Shown here: piece after piece, positions 22,765 to 34,155 of the stretch
Position numbering within the stretch: position 1 is the first letter of the stretch
How the letters are laid out: each line of letters opens with the position of its first letter
NCBI GenBank assembly: GCA_013368315.1
Contig: JAACJM010000002.1
Location: 372,001 to 436,000, forward strand
Reading direction: 5' to 3'
Length of the DNA: 64,000 nucleotides
DNA from: Tetrapyrgos nigripes
Taxonomy: Eukaryota; Basidiomycota; Agaricomycetes; Agaricales; Campanellaceae
Notes under the pieces: generated by a model
The model's input: only the letters and a program-made list of their open reading frames with translations
What the model was told of the DNA's origin: nothing
Database searches by the model: none
Made by a program: the position numbers and the translations under genes

Positions 22765-24150
22765 GCGGCATCGCAAGGGCAAGAGGATTTCAAAACTGAA
22801 CTGCTTCGTTATTTCTTTTATGTGCTCAGATACTATGTAGGACAGCGTGTATAAAGTTATAGAGAAAAATATGGAGTGGAAGATGTATATATCGAGCGGA
22901 GAGATCTGCAGCCCAAAGCTTGACACGGAAGTGTCTGTGTACTCGCAGAAATGAACTTCAAGTCTTTCCACAAGTTCTGCTTTGTTTTTTCCCGGGATTT
23001 TTGGTATGCAGAGTGAGAGAAGCTACTTAGAACGAAATATGAAATAAAATCGGTAAATTTTGACCTTTTTTGTGGAAGAAAGGCAGGCAAACCATACGTG
23101 AGAATATTTCTTACTTACCTAATAACTGGCTGGCACGGGTCAGCCCTATTCAAAAGCGCCAGACTACATATATACACACGAAGTGTAGGACATGTATATC
23201 TCGTCAGTCTGGATACTCGAGACTATAGTCCCAATCCAAAAGATCCAGAGTCTGAGACTGCATGAGTATTTATGAGAAACAAATGATTTGAAAAAGCGAA
23301 CGGAAACTAAAACTGATAGACTCAAATTCGCTCTGAACCAGCACTGTCGTTGACTACTTTGACCGGTGGAGTCCAACGAACCTGCCTCGTTGATACCTCG
23401 TACTCGTATACCATTCTGAAATAACTTCGGAGTCAGATCATGAACATCATTCTGGAAACTCAGTTGTTGGGGACGTCGTTTAAGGTCCTGTCTGAAGCTG
23501 AAGTGGTACAGGTCCATCTGTTCAAAGCGAAGAACTTCTCTGAGTCGCCCTACTCCTGAGATCATGTGACAGCAGCCTAAATGCAGATGCAAACCAATTC
23601 GAAAGATCAAGGGGATCCGGGCTGGAGAATCGCGTACCGGGCTAGGTGGATAGGTTCCTGGGCAGAACCCTTAATTTTTTTCTTTACCTCCCATTGGAAA
23701 TTACTGCGCGCAAGCGCTGGCCTAGTCTCGTAGACAGACAGTAATAACGATCATTAGAAATGGTGTATTAGCAGTCTGTATAACCAAGGTGCTTTTTCTC
23801 AGATGCTTTCTATTACAAACACTTTAATTGTCCTACAGAACTCAGAAGCACCGAAAATGACCACCATATAAGATAAACGGACCACGAGAAGATTCCGAAA
23901 TAATAAATCTTTGTAATCAAAAACCCAGTCCCAAGGCCAAATCGATAGACTAGCGCTGGCCCAAATTTCTTCATAAGCTGCCGCAGGCTAAGCTATTCAC
24001 GTAGGCCCACGCAGACGAGCAATGGAACTTCATGCCTTCTAGAATTATAACAGAACTGTATTTTTCAAATTAATATAAGCTGACAAGCCACTCAATACCA
24101 ATAAATTATAATGCACATGAATAACAAATTTCAGAAGAAAAATTGTCTGT
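22765..24150. other. No gene recognised; one short dispersed repeat
   Basis: The block 23,165-23,225 (ACACACGAAGTGTAGGACAT...GTCAGTCTGGATAC) matches 2930-2995. The remaining ORFs have no recognisable domain. Confidence 0.4.
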
Positions 24151-24158
24151 ATCTCATT

Positions 24159-25240
24159 TCAGTTTGACAGCACCCAGCGGTGCCATACAGGCGTTGCATA
24201 AGCGGTACAAAGCCAGACCTGCCATAAATAAATCAGCTCAAAGATTGGGAAAATAGAAGCAAAGAGTGATTCACTATATACCAGTAAAATGATAGGCAGT
24301 CTTCTTGTTGTCCAACCTTGAATAAAAAGCGTAAACCCACATAGACAGCAACTCCACAAAGGAAAAGCCCGAAAACAGCATGAAGATTCCATTCGTGGTA
24401 GAGGATAAGCGACCATGAGAAGAGAATGACCAAAATGCTTTGCCGTGCAAGGCGTGGGTGCTCAAGAGCTAATGTCGATCTTCCAACCTTCCCATCACCT
24501 TGAATGTCAAGTAGATCTTGAGTATGTGCAGTGGTCATGAAGAGAAGTGACGATATGAGAATAGCTTTAGCAGCAACGGTGTCTAAGTGCGTCCGATCTT
24601 GTGCTGAAAATTTGTGAGCAAAGATTCATATAAGAAGAGACATGAGATAAAGGACATCTTCCACCCCTTTCGCTATAAAATATTAAAACATACCTGCCAT
24701 AAGAGTTGCACCTGTTTGAAATGCACCAAATCCAATGCCATTCAGCCAATTTCTCATCATCCAGTGTTTTCCACCCCCATTCAGCTCATTATAGCAGATG
24801 GTAGTTACTACAATAATGCAACTGGCACCCAGAACAGCAAAGGACAACTGATAGGAGATTGACAAGCAAATCCAAACCAGAATCCATCTGAGAATATGGG
24901 CCTGTTCGAGGGTTATTCTACCAGATGGTACTGGTCTATACGCCTTGTTTCTGCTATCTTCGATGACTGCATTTAGGGAGCAGGACTGATTGGATATTGT
25001 GAATTGCAAAAGATGGATCCATATCCACAGTAATTGCTCTGCAGCATGCCTTGCTGACCATAGTGGCGCAGCAGCAAATCCCAGAATAGCCTTCATGAAA
25101 GGTTAGTATTTAATCAATACAGCGAGTATGCGTTTGCAAACCACTGGAACGAGAAGAGTTTTGATATCAGATTTTGTGAATAGATAGAGAGTGCGTAGAG
25201 AGAACAGCAGTCCTGAACTAGTGGAAGTGGGGCAAGTCAT
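24159..25240 (-). CDS. UbiA-family prenyltransferase (membrane), four exons, 294 aa
   Basis: The model on the minus strand is exons 25,240-25,142, 25,090-24,694, 24,603-24,275 and 24,218-24,159. Introns are 51, 90 and 56 nt; the first holds TACTAAC. The N-terminus has the fungal UbiA signature LYLFTKSDIKTLL (residues 17-29). The first substrate/Mg site region is N67-Q68 ... EDSRNKAYRPVPSGRIT (77-93), and the second is HTQDLLDIQGDGKVGR (192-207), with D195, D198 and D202. Hydrophobic segments in between fit a multi-pass membrane protein. Known relatives transfer prenyl chains to aromatic or other acceptors, or act as UbiA-type terpene cyclases; the substrate here cannot be told. The first motif lacks the classic NDxxDxxxD spacing. 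The last donor site (GTGAAT rather than the nearby GTATAT) was chosen to keep the conserved VWLCTAYATP end. No pathway genes lie next to it. Confidence 0.8.
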
Positions 25241-25820
25241 CAAGGATCTAATGCGTTTCTTCGTGACTGCGAAGAGTGTTTGTAATTGAACCAGATGAAC
25301 TACATTATATGTAGATAGTGTATTTGGTGATGTTTTATTGATAATCACGATGGATACCCCCGCTGCCTGACACAACCCCATGCTGAACAATCGTTGGTAT
25401 CCGATTTAATGAGCATCTCATTCTCTCATCGTACACTGCAGTTGGTACTGGTGCCTGAAGACATAGGACCGCTCTGGATCAGGCTGTAGGTTTATCCAGA
25501 TTCCGAACAGCTGCCAGTACCCATACCATTGATTCTTTCAAGATGTTTTGATGGTACAGGCCCATACTGGTTGTGCAACCTCTTTATAATTAAGTACATA
25601 GCCTAGCCGCAGTTACAATTGATACACAAAACTTGTGCACACGGGCCCGTCTCTGAACAGCACGAGCGAGTCGTTGCCTCAAACAAGTCGGGTTCATCAA
25701 TGATGCGGTTCTTGACATTACATCATGGACGGATTGAGGAGTAAGAGATCGAAACCTTGGCTGTGAATAATCCCGCTGATCAAGTTCGGCATCATATACT
25801 TATACCAAAGTATTTAAGGC
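25241..25820. other. 5' flank of the UbiA gene, no other gene recognised
   Basis: The minus-strand frame upstream of the ATG at 25,240 stays open for another 50 codons but starts at a TTG and has no conserved residues, so I treat it as leader. No clear TATA box was identified. Confidence 0.4.
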
Positions 25821-26130
25821 GTTGTTCCCAGAAGGGGCTAGATTTGATCCCCTGATCGGGTGTGAGCCGCGGCTGCCCGCCAGCCGAGCGGGATTCCTTT
25901 CGTGGAACGATCTGGGTCCGGACTCCGGCTACTCCTAGCCGGTGATGCGGATCACGTATCTGCCAGCGCAACGCGATCGGTCACAGACCACCGCTGTCCC
26001 TCGCTCCCCTCGCTCCCTTCCCTCTGGGCCATCCTGAAGGGCCCTTGCAGGCTGCATTGAAGGGCGCCCCCCATCGTTCATGCGCCAGTCCTAAATATCT
26101 TCAGGCTCCGCCCCACATCCCTCTTGGCTG
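25820..26130. other. GC- and CpG-rich island
   Basis: A block rich in CCGCGGC, GCCCGCC, CCGGACTCCGG and CGATCGG words, clearly richer in G+C than the AT-rich surroundings, with no coding frame I can support. CpG retention stands out against the CpG-depleted transposons. It may be unmethylated promoter-like DNA or recently arrived sequence. Confidence 0.4.
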
Positions 26131-26397
26131 TTTGCAACTCGCTGGCTGGGTACAATACGGGCGAATGTAGCCGAGGGGTTATTATGTGGTGGTCCTCTTC
26201 CAGTCTCCGGGAACTATGGTTTAAATTTGAATCGTCTCTATACTTACTATTGCAATGTTGATATAGGCATAGAGCTTTTGATTCCTGCTTCTACCATCTT
26301 GCTGCTATGGTAGGTCTGTTCAATATTTTTAGACACAATCTTAAAAAATAATCAAGTCAGCAAGGACTTCGACGATCACCAATGCGAGGTCTTTCTG

Positions 26398-27449
26398 GTG
26401 GCTACATGTGCCACAATGCTCATAATGTCAGCTTTAATTGCCGCCACAGATATGATGGATGATATAGTTGGAATTAAAGTGCTGGTAGATAGGACTTATG
26501 ATCCTACTCCAGTCTTCGTTTGGATTAGTATATTAACCGTCCCAGCAGCAAGAATTAGCGCGAGTGGCTTTCTCCTAATCTCATTTCCCAGCTGGACACT
26601 AAGATTCACACAAATAGTATTTTCTGGGAGATGTAATAGTCATTTGGAGGACATGGATCATTTTTCAGAGGGAGACTGTTCCCAGAGGAATTCTTCTTTT
26701 TTGCATCGCTCAATCATTTGGTGAGGAGTCACTTTTCATAAATGAGTTCTGTTGAGGTAAATTTTCTGAGTTTAGGTTGCAGTATATATGACACAGTAAT
26801 CACTGTCCAAGGTGAACTTCGTGGCTTTGTATTTTTACCTACTCGCTATTCTTGATTTTAAAAATTTTGATCTGAAATTGAGCACCACATATAGGATCTT
26901 GGGCATACATGAGTGATATTCCCAGCATCACTTCTCTTCACCAACCTCACAGCAATTCTTCTGATTATCTACAAAGTTTGGTGGGTAGACAAGAGTCTGT
27001 TAGCCATCTGGTTTCAGACTTTAACCTGATTCCTCAACAGGCAGTACAGACAATCCATTAAAGTTCACCTTGGCGATTTAACCAGAAGAAGCCAAATTGA
27101 GCAGATACTTATCCTCTTAATTCAATCTGGTGTAATTTACTGCATCCCTGGGTAGGTGACTGTTTTTTCAATCAATATCTCTTTATAACATTTTGAATTC
27201 TAGATTCTGGCCCTACCAGTTATATTTGATCCAGTGTATGAAATGTCTGCAGGTAACTACCTTAATATAATGCTACCCCACCTCGAAACAATGTATCCCA
27301 CTACAATCATCCTCCTTTCCCATCTCTACAAGACACAGCAAGACTCCATTCTTGAGAGTATTTCTCAGCCTCTGGAGTTTGCTGCCCCAGCTCCCCCATC
27401 ACAGTCCGATCTACCATCCTCGCAAGGGGGTCTGAAAAAAAAATTTTAA
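26398..27449 (+). pseudogene. Multi-pass membrane protein remnant (Agaricomycete 7-TM-like)
   Basis: Separate frames, probably exons, give SLFTNLTAILLIIYKVWW (about 26,930-27,000), LILLIQSGVIYCIPG (27,100-27,150) and, after an intron-like gap, LNIMLPHLETMYPTTIILLS (27,250-27,310). This order (N-T-x-L segment, then ESG-like helix, then GIYPTxIIVLV-like helix) resembles a large uncharacterised membrane-protein family of mushroom fungi. The first frame (26,398-26,724) is less certain. The C-terminal tail is cut by the MITE at 27,423. Function unknown, and several stops suggest decay. Confidence 0.4.
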
Positions 27450-28031
27450 GGACTGGGGGTCAGAAATCTTTTTAAGGCCTCAAGCTCTGGACCTACCTAC
27501 ACATGCTTACTAATGATGTCATTTACCTAATATAGCAATTTCATGTGTCTACCTGACTGCCAGCTCATCAACCTTGCTGTTTCTTTGCTCTGGTACACGT
27601 CTTACACATCCAGTTGCACGTGGAAATGTCAGAGTCGTCACTCATCACTTTCTGACTGTAAAATGTGTAGGTGGGCAAGATACCAAAGTAGTACAGGTAT
27701 GCCAGGCAGCTGCCAGTGGAGCAGATTGGAAAAAAAACATTATCCTACTTCCTAGTAGCCTACTACATTGTACTGAGGTATGTGAGCCATGAGTTAGCTC
27801 AAAATACTGTTTATGTCCTTTGAAAATCTAAGGAAGCCCACCACTGGCTTTTCAGGGAGGGGCTTTATTTAGAGCATCTATCAACGTTTTTGACCTCAAC
27901 AGCTTGCCAGATTGACTGTCGTCAGGGTGCTTACTAATGTCCGATGGGTCAGTCAAAAAAAACTTAAGGGCTCTGCCTAGGAACCTACCTACCTAGCCCC
28001 AGTATGGGACTCTCCAGCCCGGACCCCCTTG
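27423..28031. mobile_element. hAT-like MITE, CAAGGGGGTC ends, 609 bp
   Basis: The ends CAAGGGGGTCTGAAAA and ...CCCGGACCCCCTTG are inverted. Flanks CATCCTCG (27,415-27,422) and CATCCTTG (28,032-28,039) form an 8-bp TSD with one mismatch, the hallmark of hAT elements. It shares both ends and the internal words CCTACCTA, TTAATATAGCAAT-like and CCAGTATGGGA with the copy at 33,640-34,032. No transposase. It is inserted in the tail of the membrane-protein remnant. Confidence 0.85.
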
Positions 28032-28039
28032 CATCCTTG

Positions 28040-28930
28040 ATACAAGGACATGACATGTAACATGGAAAGAATGATATTCAGGAAGTCAGTAGAGACAAAG
28101 CTGTTAGGATTTGATTTGAAGATCAGGCTGGTAAGGTTGCAGAATAGAGCGAAGTACTTCAGAGAGGAGATATCTGAAGTTTCTTATTTATGTAATTAGT
28201 TACCTTTGTAAAAAATTTCTACTCACTATTTAATAACTACGAATTGCTGTCAAGAGTGACTGGGTAATGGAGACCTGGCGAGTATCCAAAGGGCACTATT
28301 GTCTTTCCCTTTTCACTTATTACTATAGTTTTTCCCAATCTTATTCATAATTGACCTATCACTTTAGCTACACCTTCAGTCTTGTTGACCCTGTACTCGG
28401 AGTGTCACTGAGCGTAAGAATCTTCTACATTATTGACATACAACATAGGCTAATTATACCTATCTATCACAGAGTTGTCACAGGGATGCTGCTCACAGAG
28501 GAGCAAGTATCACGTCGTTTAAAGACAGGATCTCTGGTGGCGACATTGACTGCAGTTGGCTTGGTTCTGGAGCAGCGAGGGGAGAAGGAGGACCCTGGAT
28601 AATAGCTGACAATCCTGGCTGGCTTTTCAGACAAAAAGTGGGCTCAAAAGGTCAAAATGCCGCTCTGGGTTCAAACAAAAACTGGCCTGCTGCAGGCTGA
28701 AGCCAAACCTAGGTTCAGACACAATAAGCCTCACGGCCATGGCTGAACTCCACCTTGCAATGTCCCTGAGTCAACCTTATTCTATATATAGCTATTTCTA
28801 AACCAAGGTTTCATCTAGCTCCATTGTTTCCTTGATAACTCTTCAAGGGTGTTTCCTTAATAGGCCTTCCAGGATGTATACACTGCTGTAAATTAGATAG
28901 ATTTTTTTCAGCACTACGTCTTAAGGTAAG
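28040..28930. other. No gene recognised
   Basis: Short ORFs without domains. A plus-strand frame at 28,351-28,602 has no homologue I recognise. Confidence 0.4.
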
Positions 28931-28935
28931 TGAAA

Positions 28936-29890
28936 GACGCATTGGGCCTATGTCATGGGATGTGACAATGTGTGACACTCCCAAAAATTGTAGGTATTCG
29001 TAGGTAGTCTATTTCTTTCCACACCTGTACTGTATGCCCTTTCAGGAACTGTAAGGTTGTAGAGGGCCTCTTTCTGTACCCTTTGAATATAAAAAGTCTG
29101 TACTTAAGTATCATGGAGCATAACTTATTCATGAAATGCTGAGGAGCCATGAGAAACAAGTCTCTCTTGACTTCGGACTGCTATCAACGCACCCACAACA
29201 CATTGAGGCTCATCCATTCTTCCTGAGCAGTCTGAGACTGCATATACCACTTTATTTATCAATTTGACGCCATGGGACAACACTGCAAGACTCCAATTGA
29301 CTATTACAATGCTGGAACTGTACACCCTAATATTGGAAAGGGAGTCAAGTCCAAGGGTATCAGGTGGCATGGGCAGCAAAGAAGTGCAAAGGTCATCAAT
29401 GACTTCCAGACTCTATTCTTGAGGAATTTGATAGCTACAACTCAAATCATTAAGAAAGGATGCTTTCCCTGCTTTCTGATGCTTTCAACAGTTTGATTTT
29501 GCTATTCTTTATGATAGACTGATGCACTAGTTTACTATATGAGTTTCAAATGTTACACTACCTTAGTGCCTTCTATGCCATATGTGTATGAGCTCTTAAT
29601 AACATCAAATACAATCTTCAAATCATGTTTCGGCCTTCATAACATTGTGCTTTGCACTTCTTGAGCTGCAAGAAGTGCAGAAAATGGGAATTTTAAGCAG
29701 TATTTCATTAATAACCTAGCTTATAAGTATAGTAAGTATCTACTAATGGGTGTCTACAGAAGCAATTTTGTCATATCTCGAACCTTACAGTGCTCGATTT
29801 CACATAGACTCACTGTGAGGAGCAGGACAAAGGCAGAGAGGGTTTTTTCACCTCTGTCATGTGTTGCACATGACATAGGCCCAATGCATC
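28936..29890. mobile_element. Possible TIR element, GAYGCATTGGGCCTATGTCA ends
   Basis: The left end GACGCATTGGGCCTATGTCA is mirrored at 29,869-29,890 by TGACATAGGCCCAATGCATC. I find no target-site duplication, and no transposase is seen in the 955 bp between. It could instead be two inverted copies of a short repeat. Confidence 0.45.
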
Positions 29891-30530
29891 TATAAGCTGA
29901 GCTATTCCATGGCTCTTGAGGGAAAAGGGAGGGATACTAGAATACAATATGTATTCTAGTACTTATTCGATACACTTCAATGCCAACTAGGTTGTTATGC
30001 TAGTTGGTGAGGTTTGGGGAAGGGCTCAGCCTGAAGCATCATCAGAAGATGCTGGGCACATGACAGGCATTCCAGAGACGTGTCTGTAAATCACGCCATG
30101 AGGAAGGCATCTAAACACCTATTGGGACTGAGTCCTGAGCATCAGGGTGCTAAGAGGAAAGAGAGGCTGACCCAATGGGGCCCAAATGCACCCAAACCTG
30201 AGCAAAACTCGCAGCCCAAGGGCAGCTGAGCAAACCCAAACCCAAGCAAGTGAAGAATAGATCAATACATTTGTATTTGGTGACAAGAAATTACAGAGTA
30301 GCAAGAAATATAGAGTGACAAGAAATACAAGTTTCATTGTACAGCAGCTTTGCAATAGGGTAAGAATTTTAAACTAAGAGACCATCATGGAATAAGTATG
30401 AGTAGGGTAGGGTAAAAGGGGGCTGGGGGGGATATTATTAGGGAGGAGAGTCAGCAAGAGATGAATTAGCAAGGCCTTCAAGAGCCTCCTGGATAATAGT
30501 GTGAGAAATACCATTGCAAACACGAAAATC
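29891..30530. other. No gene recognised; small tandem repeat
   Basis: GTGACAAGAAATTACAGA, GTAGCAAGAAATATAGA and GTGACAAGAAATACA stand in tandem near 30,272-30,330. Downstream of DIRS element A. Confidence 0.45.
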
Positions 30531-30532
30531 TT

Positions 30533-31440
30533 CTAAAGAAGCATAAACTCTATCCAGCTCCTGCTTCTTATAAACCTCCACTGTAGCCTTTGAGACATCT
30601 CATCAATATGCCTCCAGTAAAGGAGGAAAGCCAGAGAGGTCCAACCACCAAGTTTAACTACCATTTCAGGTGGGAGGCCATCCAGTAGATGGAATACCGC
30701 TCCACCAATATGAAAGCTATGTCCCAGAACATCACACATTGCCTCCTTCCAAATGTCAAAACAACAATCCAGAAAGTCAGATTTTACCATATACTGAGGC
30801 ACCCCTTGGCCATTGAAGTAACTGAACATGGAATAATCTTTGGGGATGTTGGCATTCAATTGGTAATAGAGTCCAACAGCCTGGACACCACAGATACCAT
30901 ATGGTTCTGAAATTCTTGCCATGAGAATCATGTCAGTACCCAATTCACAAGTAGACTTGGTCCAATGGAGGTGGAAGCTTAGACAAGGAACATCTCCTTC
31001 CATCCATTGTTTGAAGATAGTAGAGTGGGGAGCATGACAGCTGGAAAGAAACGATGGCGACAGCCCATACTGCTCGATGGAAGGGTTTAGAGAAGTCCAG
31101 GTGTTTCTGAAGGATCTGGAGGTGGCGATAAGTCACTGGGAAGCAGAGAGGGTGTTTGAGGTGGGCTCCTTCTTGATTACCATTTCTACAACACATTTGA
31201 ACCCAATGTTCTCCACCACACCAAGGGGCATGCTTCATATCATGCCACATCTTGAGACTGGAAAGCCAGTTGTTGAGAGAGGACCCTGAGACCTTCCCGA
31301 GGTAATGACCAATAAACACTGAGATAAGGACATCATCTGCTGGCATGCAGATTTGTTCATCTACCTTGTATAAATTGCAGAACTGGTTGAATCGCAGAAG
31401 GCCCGCAGCGTAAGATTATAGTGACTCTGCAACAACAGAG
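30533..31440 (-). pseudogene. Tyrosine recombinase of DIRS-like element A
   Basis: The N-terminal SAM-like part reads YAAGLLRFNQFCN (just after a TAA at about 31,405), then ADDVLISVFIGHYLGKVSGS and HPLCFPVTYRHLQILQKHL. The catalytic part, in a second frame, has GHSFHIGGAVFHLLDG and LGGWTSLAFLLYWRHIDE. Tyrosine recombinases need the Arg of HxxR; here GHSFHIGG has His where copy B has Arg (GHSFRIGG). The presumed nucleophile Tyr (FLLYWR) is kept. A frameshift between the two halves near 31,000 and the lost Arg indicate an inactive enzyme. Confidence 0.7.
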
Positions 31441-31904
31441 CCCCCTGCTGTTGCCTCAGCTAGACAAGCTACATCACTTCCATAAAGTTCATTTCTCTTT
31501 GAATGATGTTCCAGAGACCATGGAGTTTCCCAATCCTGGAGATGATGCTTAGTGAGAATGTGAGGTTGCAGGGAAGATGGATCTATCCAGTTTTCAGTTC
31601 TAGGCTGTCTTGAGGCCATGTGGGAAAGATCTAGGAAGGGTTGAGATGATACAGCAGGGTTTGGAGACAGTTGCAGCAGAGCAGGAGAAGAAGATGTTGA
31701 TCGCATTTGGGGTAATGAGGAAGGACTAACAGGCAGAGTATTGGGATTGCCAGAGACAGGCATGGGAATTGAACGGCAGTGTAGTAAAAGGGAATGATGA
31801 GGGGAAGGCTGAGTAATAGCAGCCTCAGAAGGTGCTGGAGGTGATGAAGGCTGCAGAACAACATCACTCTTCCAGTGGCAGAAACATAGGAGACTAAAGG
31901 AAAG

Positions 31905-32480
31905 TTAGGGAAAGGAAAGGGGCAGGGTGTGGGTTTGGTAATGAACATAGCCATAGTAAAGGACATTGCAAAGCTCTTCCAGCAAATGGAGGGCATCAGG
32001 GAGCTGATTGGCAACCTTGAACTGACCAAGCTGTCCACGCAACAACTTGTCAGCCAGGTTCATAGCCAACTCCACGTAAATCATGGTAGGGAAAAGGAAG
32101 AAAGGATTCAGGACATCAAATGTCCTCCAGATAGACATCTTCATCCAGTAGTTTGGACTGCAGGCTTTGGTGACAGCACTGATGGTACCCTGGTTGTCCG
32201 AGTGTATAATGATACACTCATCTTTATAGCCCAGGTGGGCCAGCCAGTAGACCAGGAGTTCAACAGCCACTGTCTCTAACCAACAGATATCTCGACCCAG
32301 CTCCTTCCAGGTATTGGAAAGGTGATAATGCACCCAATTCAGGCCAATGGTTATGCCGATACCCCAATCAGTTGATGCGTCAACATAAAGTTGATGGTCC
32401 ACTGGCGAGGATCTGGGAATGAGTTAGCAGGAGTAGGTGGGGTCCAAAAGGATCTCTCACCACCACTTAAGATCTTTTAT
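31905..32480 (-). pseudogene. RNase H domain of DIRS-like element A
   Basis: VDHQLYVDASTDWGIGITIG (first catalytic Asp), ICWLETVAVELLVYWL (Glu) and IIIHSDNQGTISAV (Asp) are the three RNase H blocks in order, followed by AMNLADKLLRGQLG. The upstream DLKWW motif is followed by an in-frame TGA near 32,455 and a frameshift. The linker to the recombinase (31,416-31,905) is Ser/Pro-rich. Confidence 0.75.
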
Positions 32481-32867
32481 GGGGAGCGGTAACAGAATGA
32501 AAAATAGTCGCCTTTGAAAGATGACACAAAGTTTGAGATGGAAGGTAGGCAAGTATGGCCTTCGCAGTAAAGACTGGCATGAGTCCGAGTCTTAAATGAG
32601 TACCTGCGGGTTGATCCGTTATTCTACCCGCAGGTCATGGGAACCGCAGGTCCAGGTACCTGTTTCCCACGGGTCACTGACAGGTTGCGGGTCAGGACTT
32701 TGGGTGCTACAGGTATTTGTGCAGGTACCTGTCCTAACTAAGTACAAGATGACTCTAATATTACTTGAATATAAATTATATTACTCAGGAAGTACATACA
32801 CCAATCTATGTATGACTACGAGTCCACCTTACTGTTGAAAATGAAGGTGTAAGTGTAGATGATGTTC

Positions 32868-33330
32868 GCTCAAAAAGTCCGTAGCTCACCCGGACATGCT
32901 CGGATCGCTTTGAAAATGCCAGCATCAATTTGGACATAAAGTTCACGTCAGAAACCGGCTCCACGTAGGTTCTAGCTATCCGCAATGCTAAAATGCGAAT
33001 GGGCTTTGATGAACTTGGCTCTTTTTTGTTCAAAAAGTCTGTAGCTCGCCCGGACGTGATCATATCGCTTTGGAAACGCCACCAATCGATTCGGACATGA
33101 CATTCACGTCAGAAACCGGCCCCACGCAAGTTCTAGCTATCCGCAATGCTAAAATGCGAATGGGCTTTGATGAACTTGACTCTTTTTTGTTCAAAAAGTC
33201 TGTAGTTCGCCCGGATGTGATCATATTGCTTCGGAGACGCCACCAATCGATTCGGACGTGAAATCCACGTCAGAAACCGGCCACACGCCAGTCCTAGGTA
33301 TCCGAAATGCTAAAATGCGAATGGGCTTTG
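32868..33330 (+). repeat. Three tandem copies of a 160-bp unit inside the hAT element
   Basis: Units start at 32,868, 33,028 and 33,189, the third partial, each with TCAAAAAGTCYGTAG, CGTCAGAAACCGGC and AATGCTAAAATGCGAATGGG. They are only moderately diverged from each other. The last copy ends just before the hAT transposase remnant. Confidence 0.85.
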
Positions 33331-33339
33331 ATACTTTAC

Positions 33340-34155
33340 TAATTCCGGCCAAGACAATACTGACAACGAGGAAGATGTTTTCACTGTGTATCTTAGGGAG
33401 AAGATAACCGCCGAAGATCCTATCAGCTACTGGACGAAGCGGCTAGACAAGCCAAATGCTAAGTGTACTCCTCAAGGTGCCTTGGCTCAAATGGGTCTCG
33501 ATTTTTGCTCTGCTCCCGGTACATACATCTTCATTCATTTGAACTGGATTTGACCATGTATTTGAATTCTGTATAGCTGCATCCACTGATGTTGAAAGAC
33601 TCTTTTCTGGTGGTGGCCTACTGGTTACTGATCGTCAGCCAAGGGGGTCCAAAAAGAATTAAATTATACCGGGGGTCGGAAAAAAAATTTGCGCCCCCAT
33701 CAAGGGAACCTACCTACCTTACCTTCCTTATATAGTAGGTTACCTGCTTAATATAGCAATAGCATGTGACTTATGATTACATAAATTATTTGAACTGCTG
33801 TGCTAGTCAGAAGCTTTGCGGAACCTTCAACGAAAAATTGACTGCAACGTGGTCAAAGCAGTATTATCAGACCTTAGATGCATTGTGAACAACATGTATT
33901 ACTGCCAACAGTGAGCGAAAAATTGTTCTAAGGCGCATTTTCGGGGGGGTCAAAAAAAAAAAATTTTCGCCTCCTCCAGAGGAACCTACCTACCAACCCC
34001 CGGTATGGGATTTCCCGGTCCGGACCCCCTTGTCGTCAGCACAACCTATCATTTCCGACTATGCAGGCAGCAATGTGCTTAAACTCTTGGTTTGATGCTG
34101 GGCTTGTACCAGAGGAGGAGGTGGTAAAGATGTTTAACCAATTGAGTTCACGTTG
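33340..34155 (+). pseudogene. hAT transposase C-terminal dimerisation domain, split by a MITE
   Basis: The frame 33,360-33,520 includes DPISYWTKRLDKPNAK and ALAQMGLDFCSAP. After a 58-nt intron (GTACAT...TGTATAG) it continues ASTDVERLFSGGGLLVTDRQ, the canonical hATC motif, and is cut at 33,640 by a 393-bp MITE. Beyond it, from 34,041, HNLSFPTMQAAMCLNSWF and LVPEEEVVKMFN finish the domain up to a stop near 34,156. The DDE catalytic core is absent, so this copy cannot move itself. Confidence 0.85.
33640..34032. mobile_element. hAT-like MITE, CAAGGGGGTCC ends, 393 bp, nested in hAT
   Basis: The ends are CAAGGGGGTCCAAAA and ...GGTCCGGACCCCCTTG. The TSD TCGTCAGC is perfect (33,632-33,639 and 34,033-34,040). 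Same family as 27,423-28,031. The target lies inside the hATC coding exon, so this is the youngest layer of a three-layer nest. Confidence 0.92.

Noticed and set aside
32868..33330. CRISPR-like regular repeats
   Set aside because: 160-bp units in direct tandem without spacers, inside a hAT element of a eukaryote.
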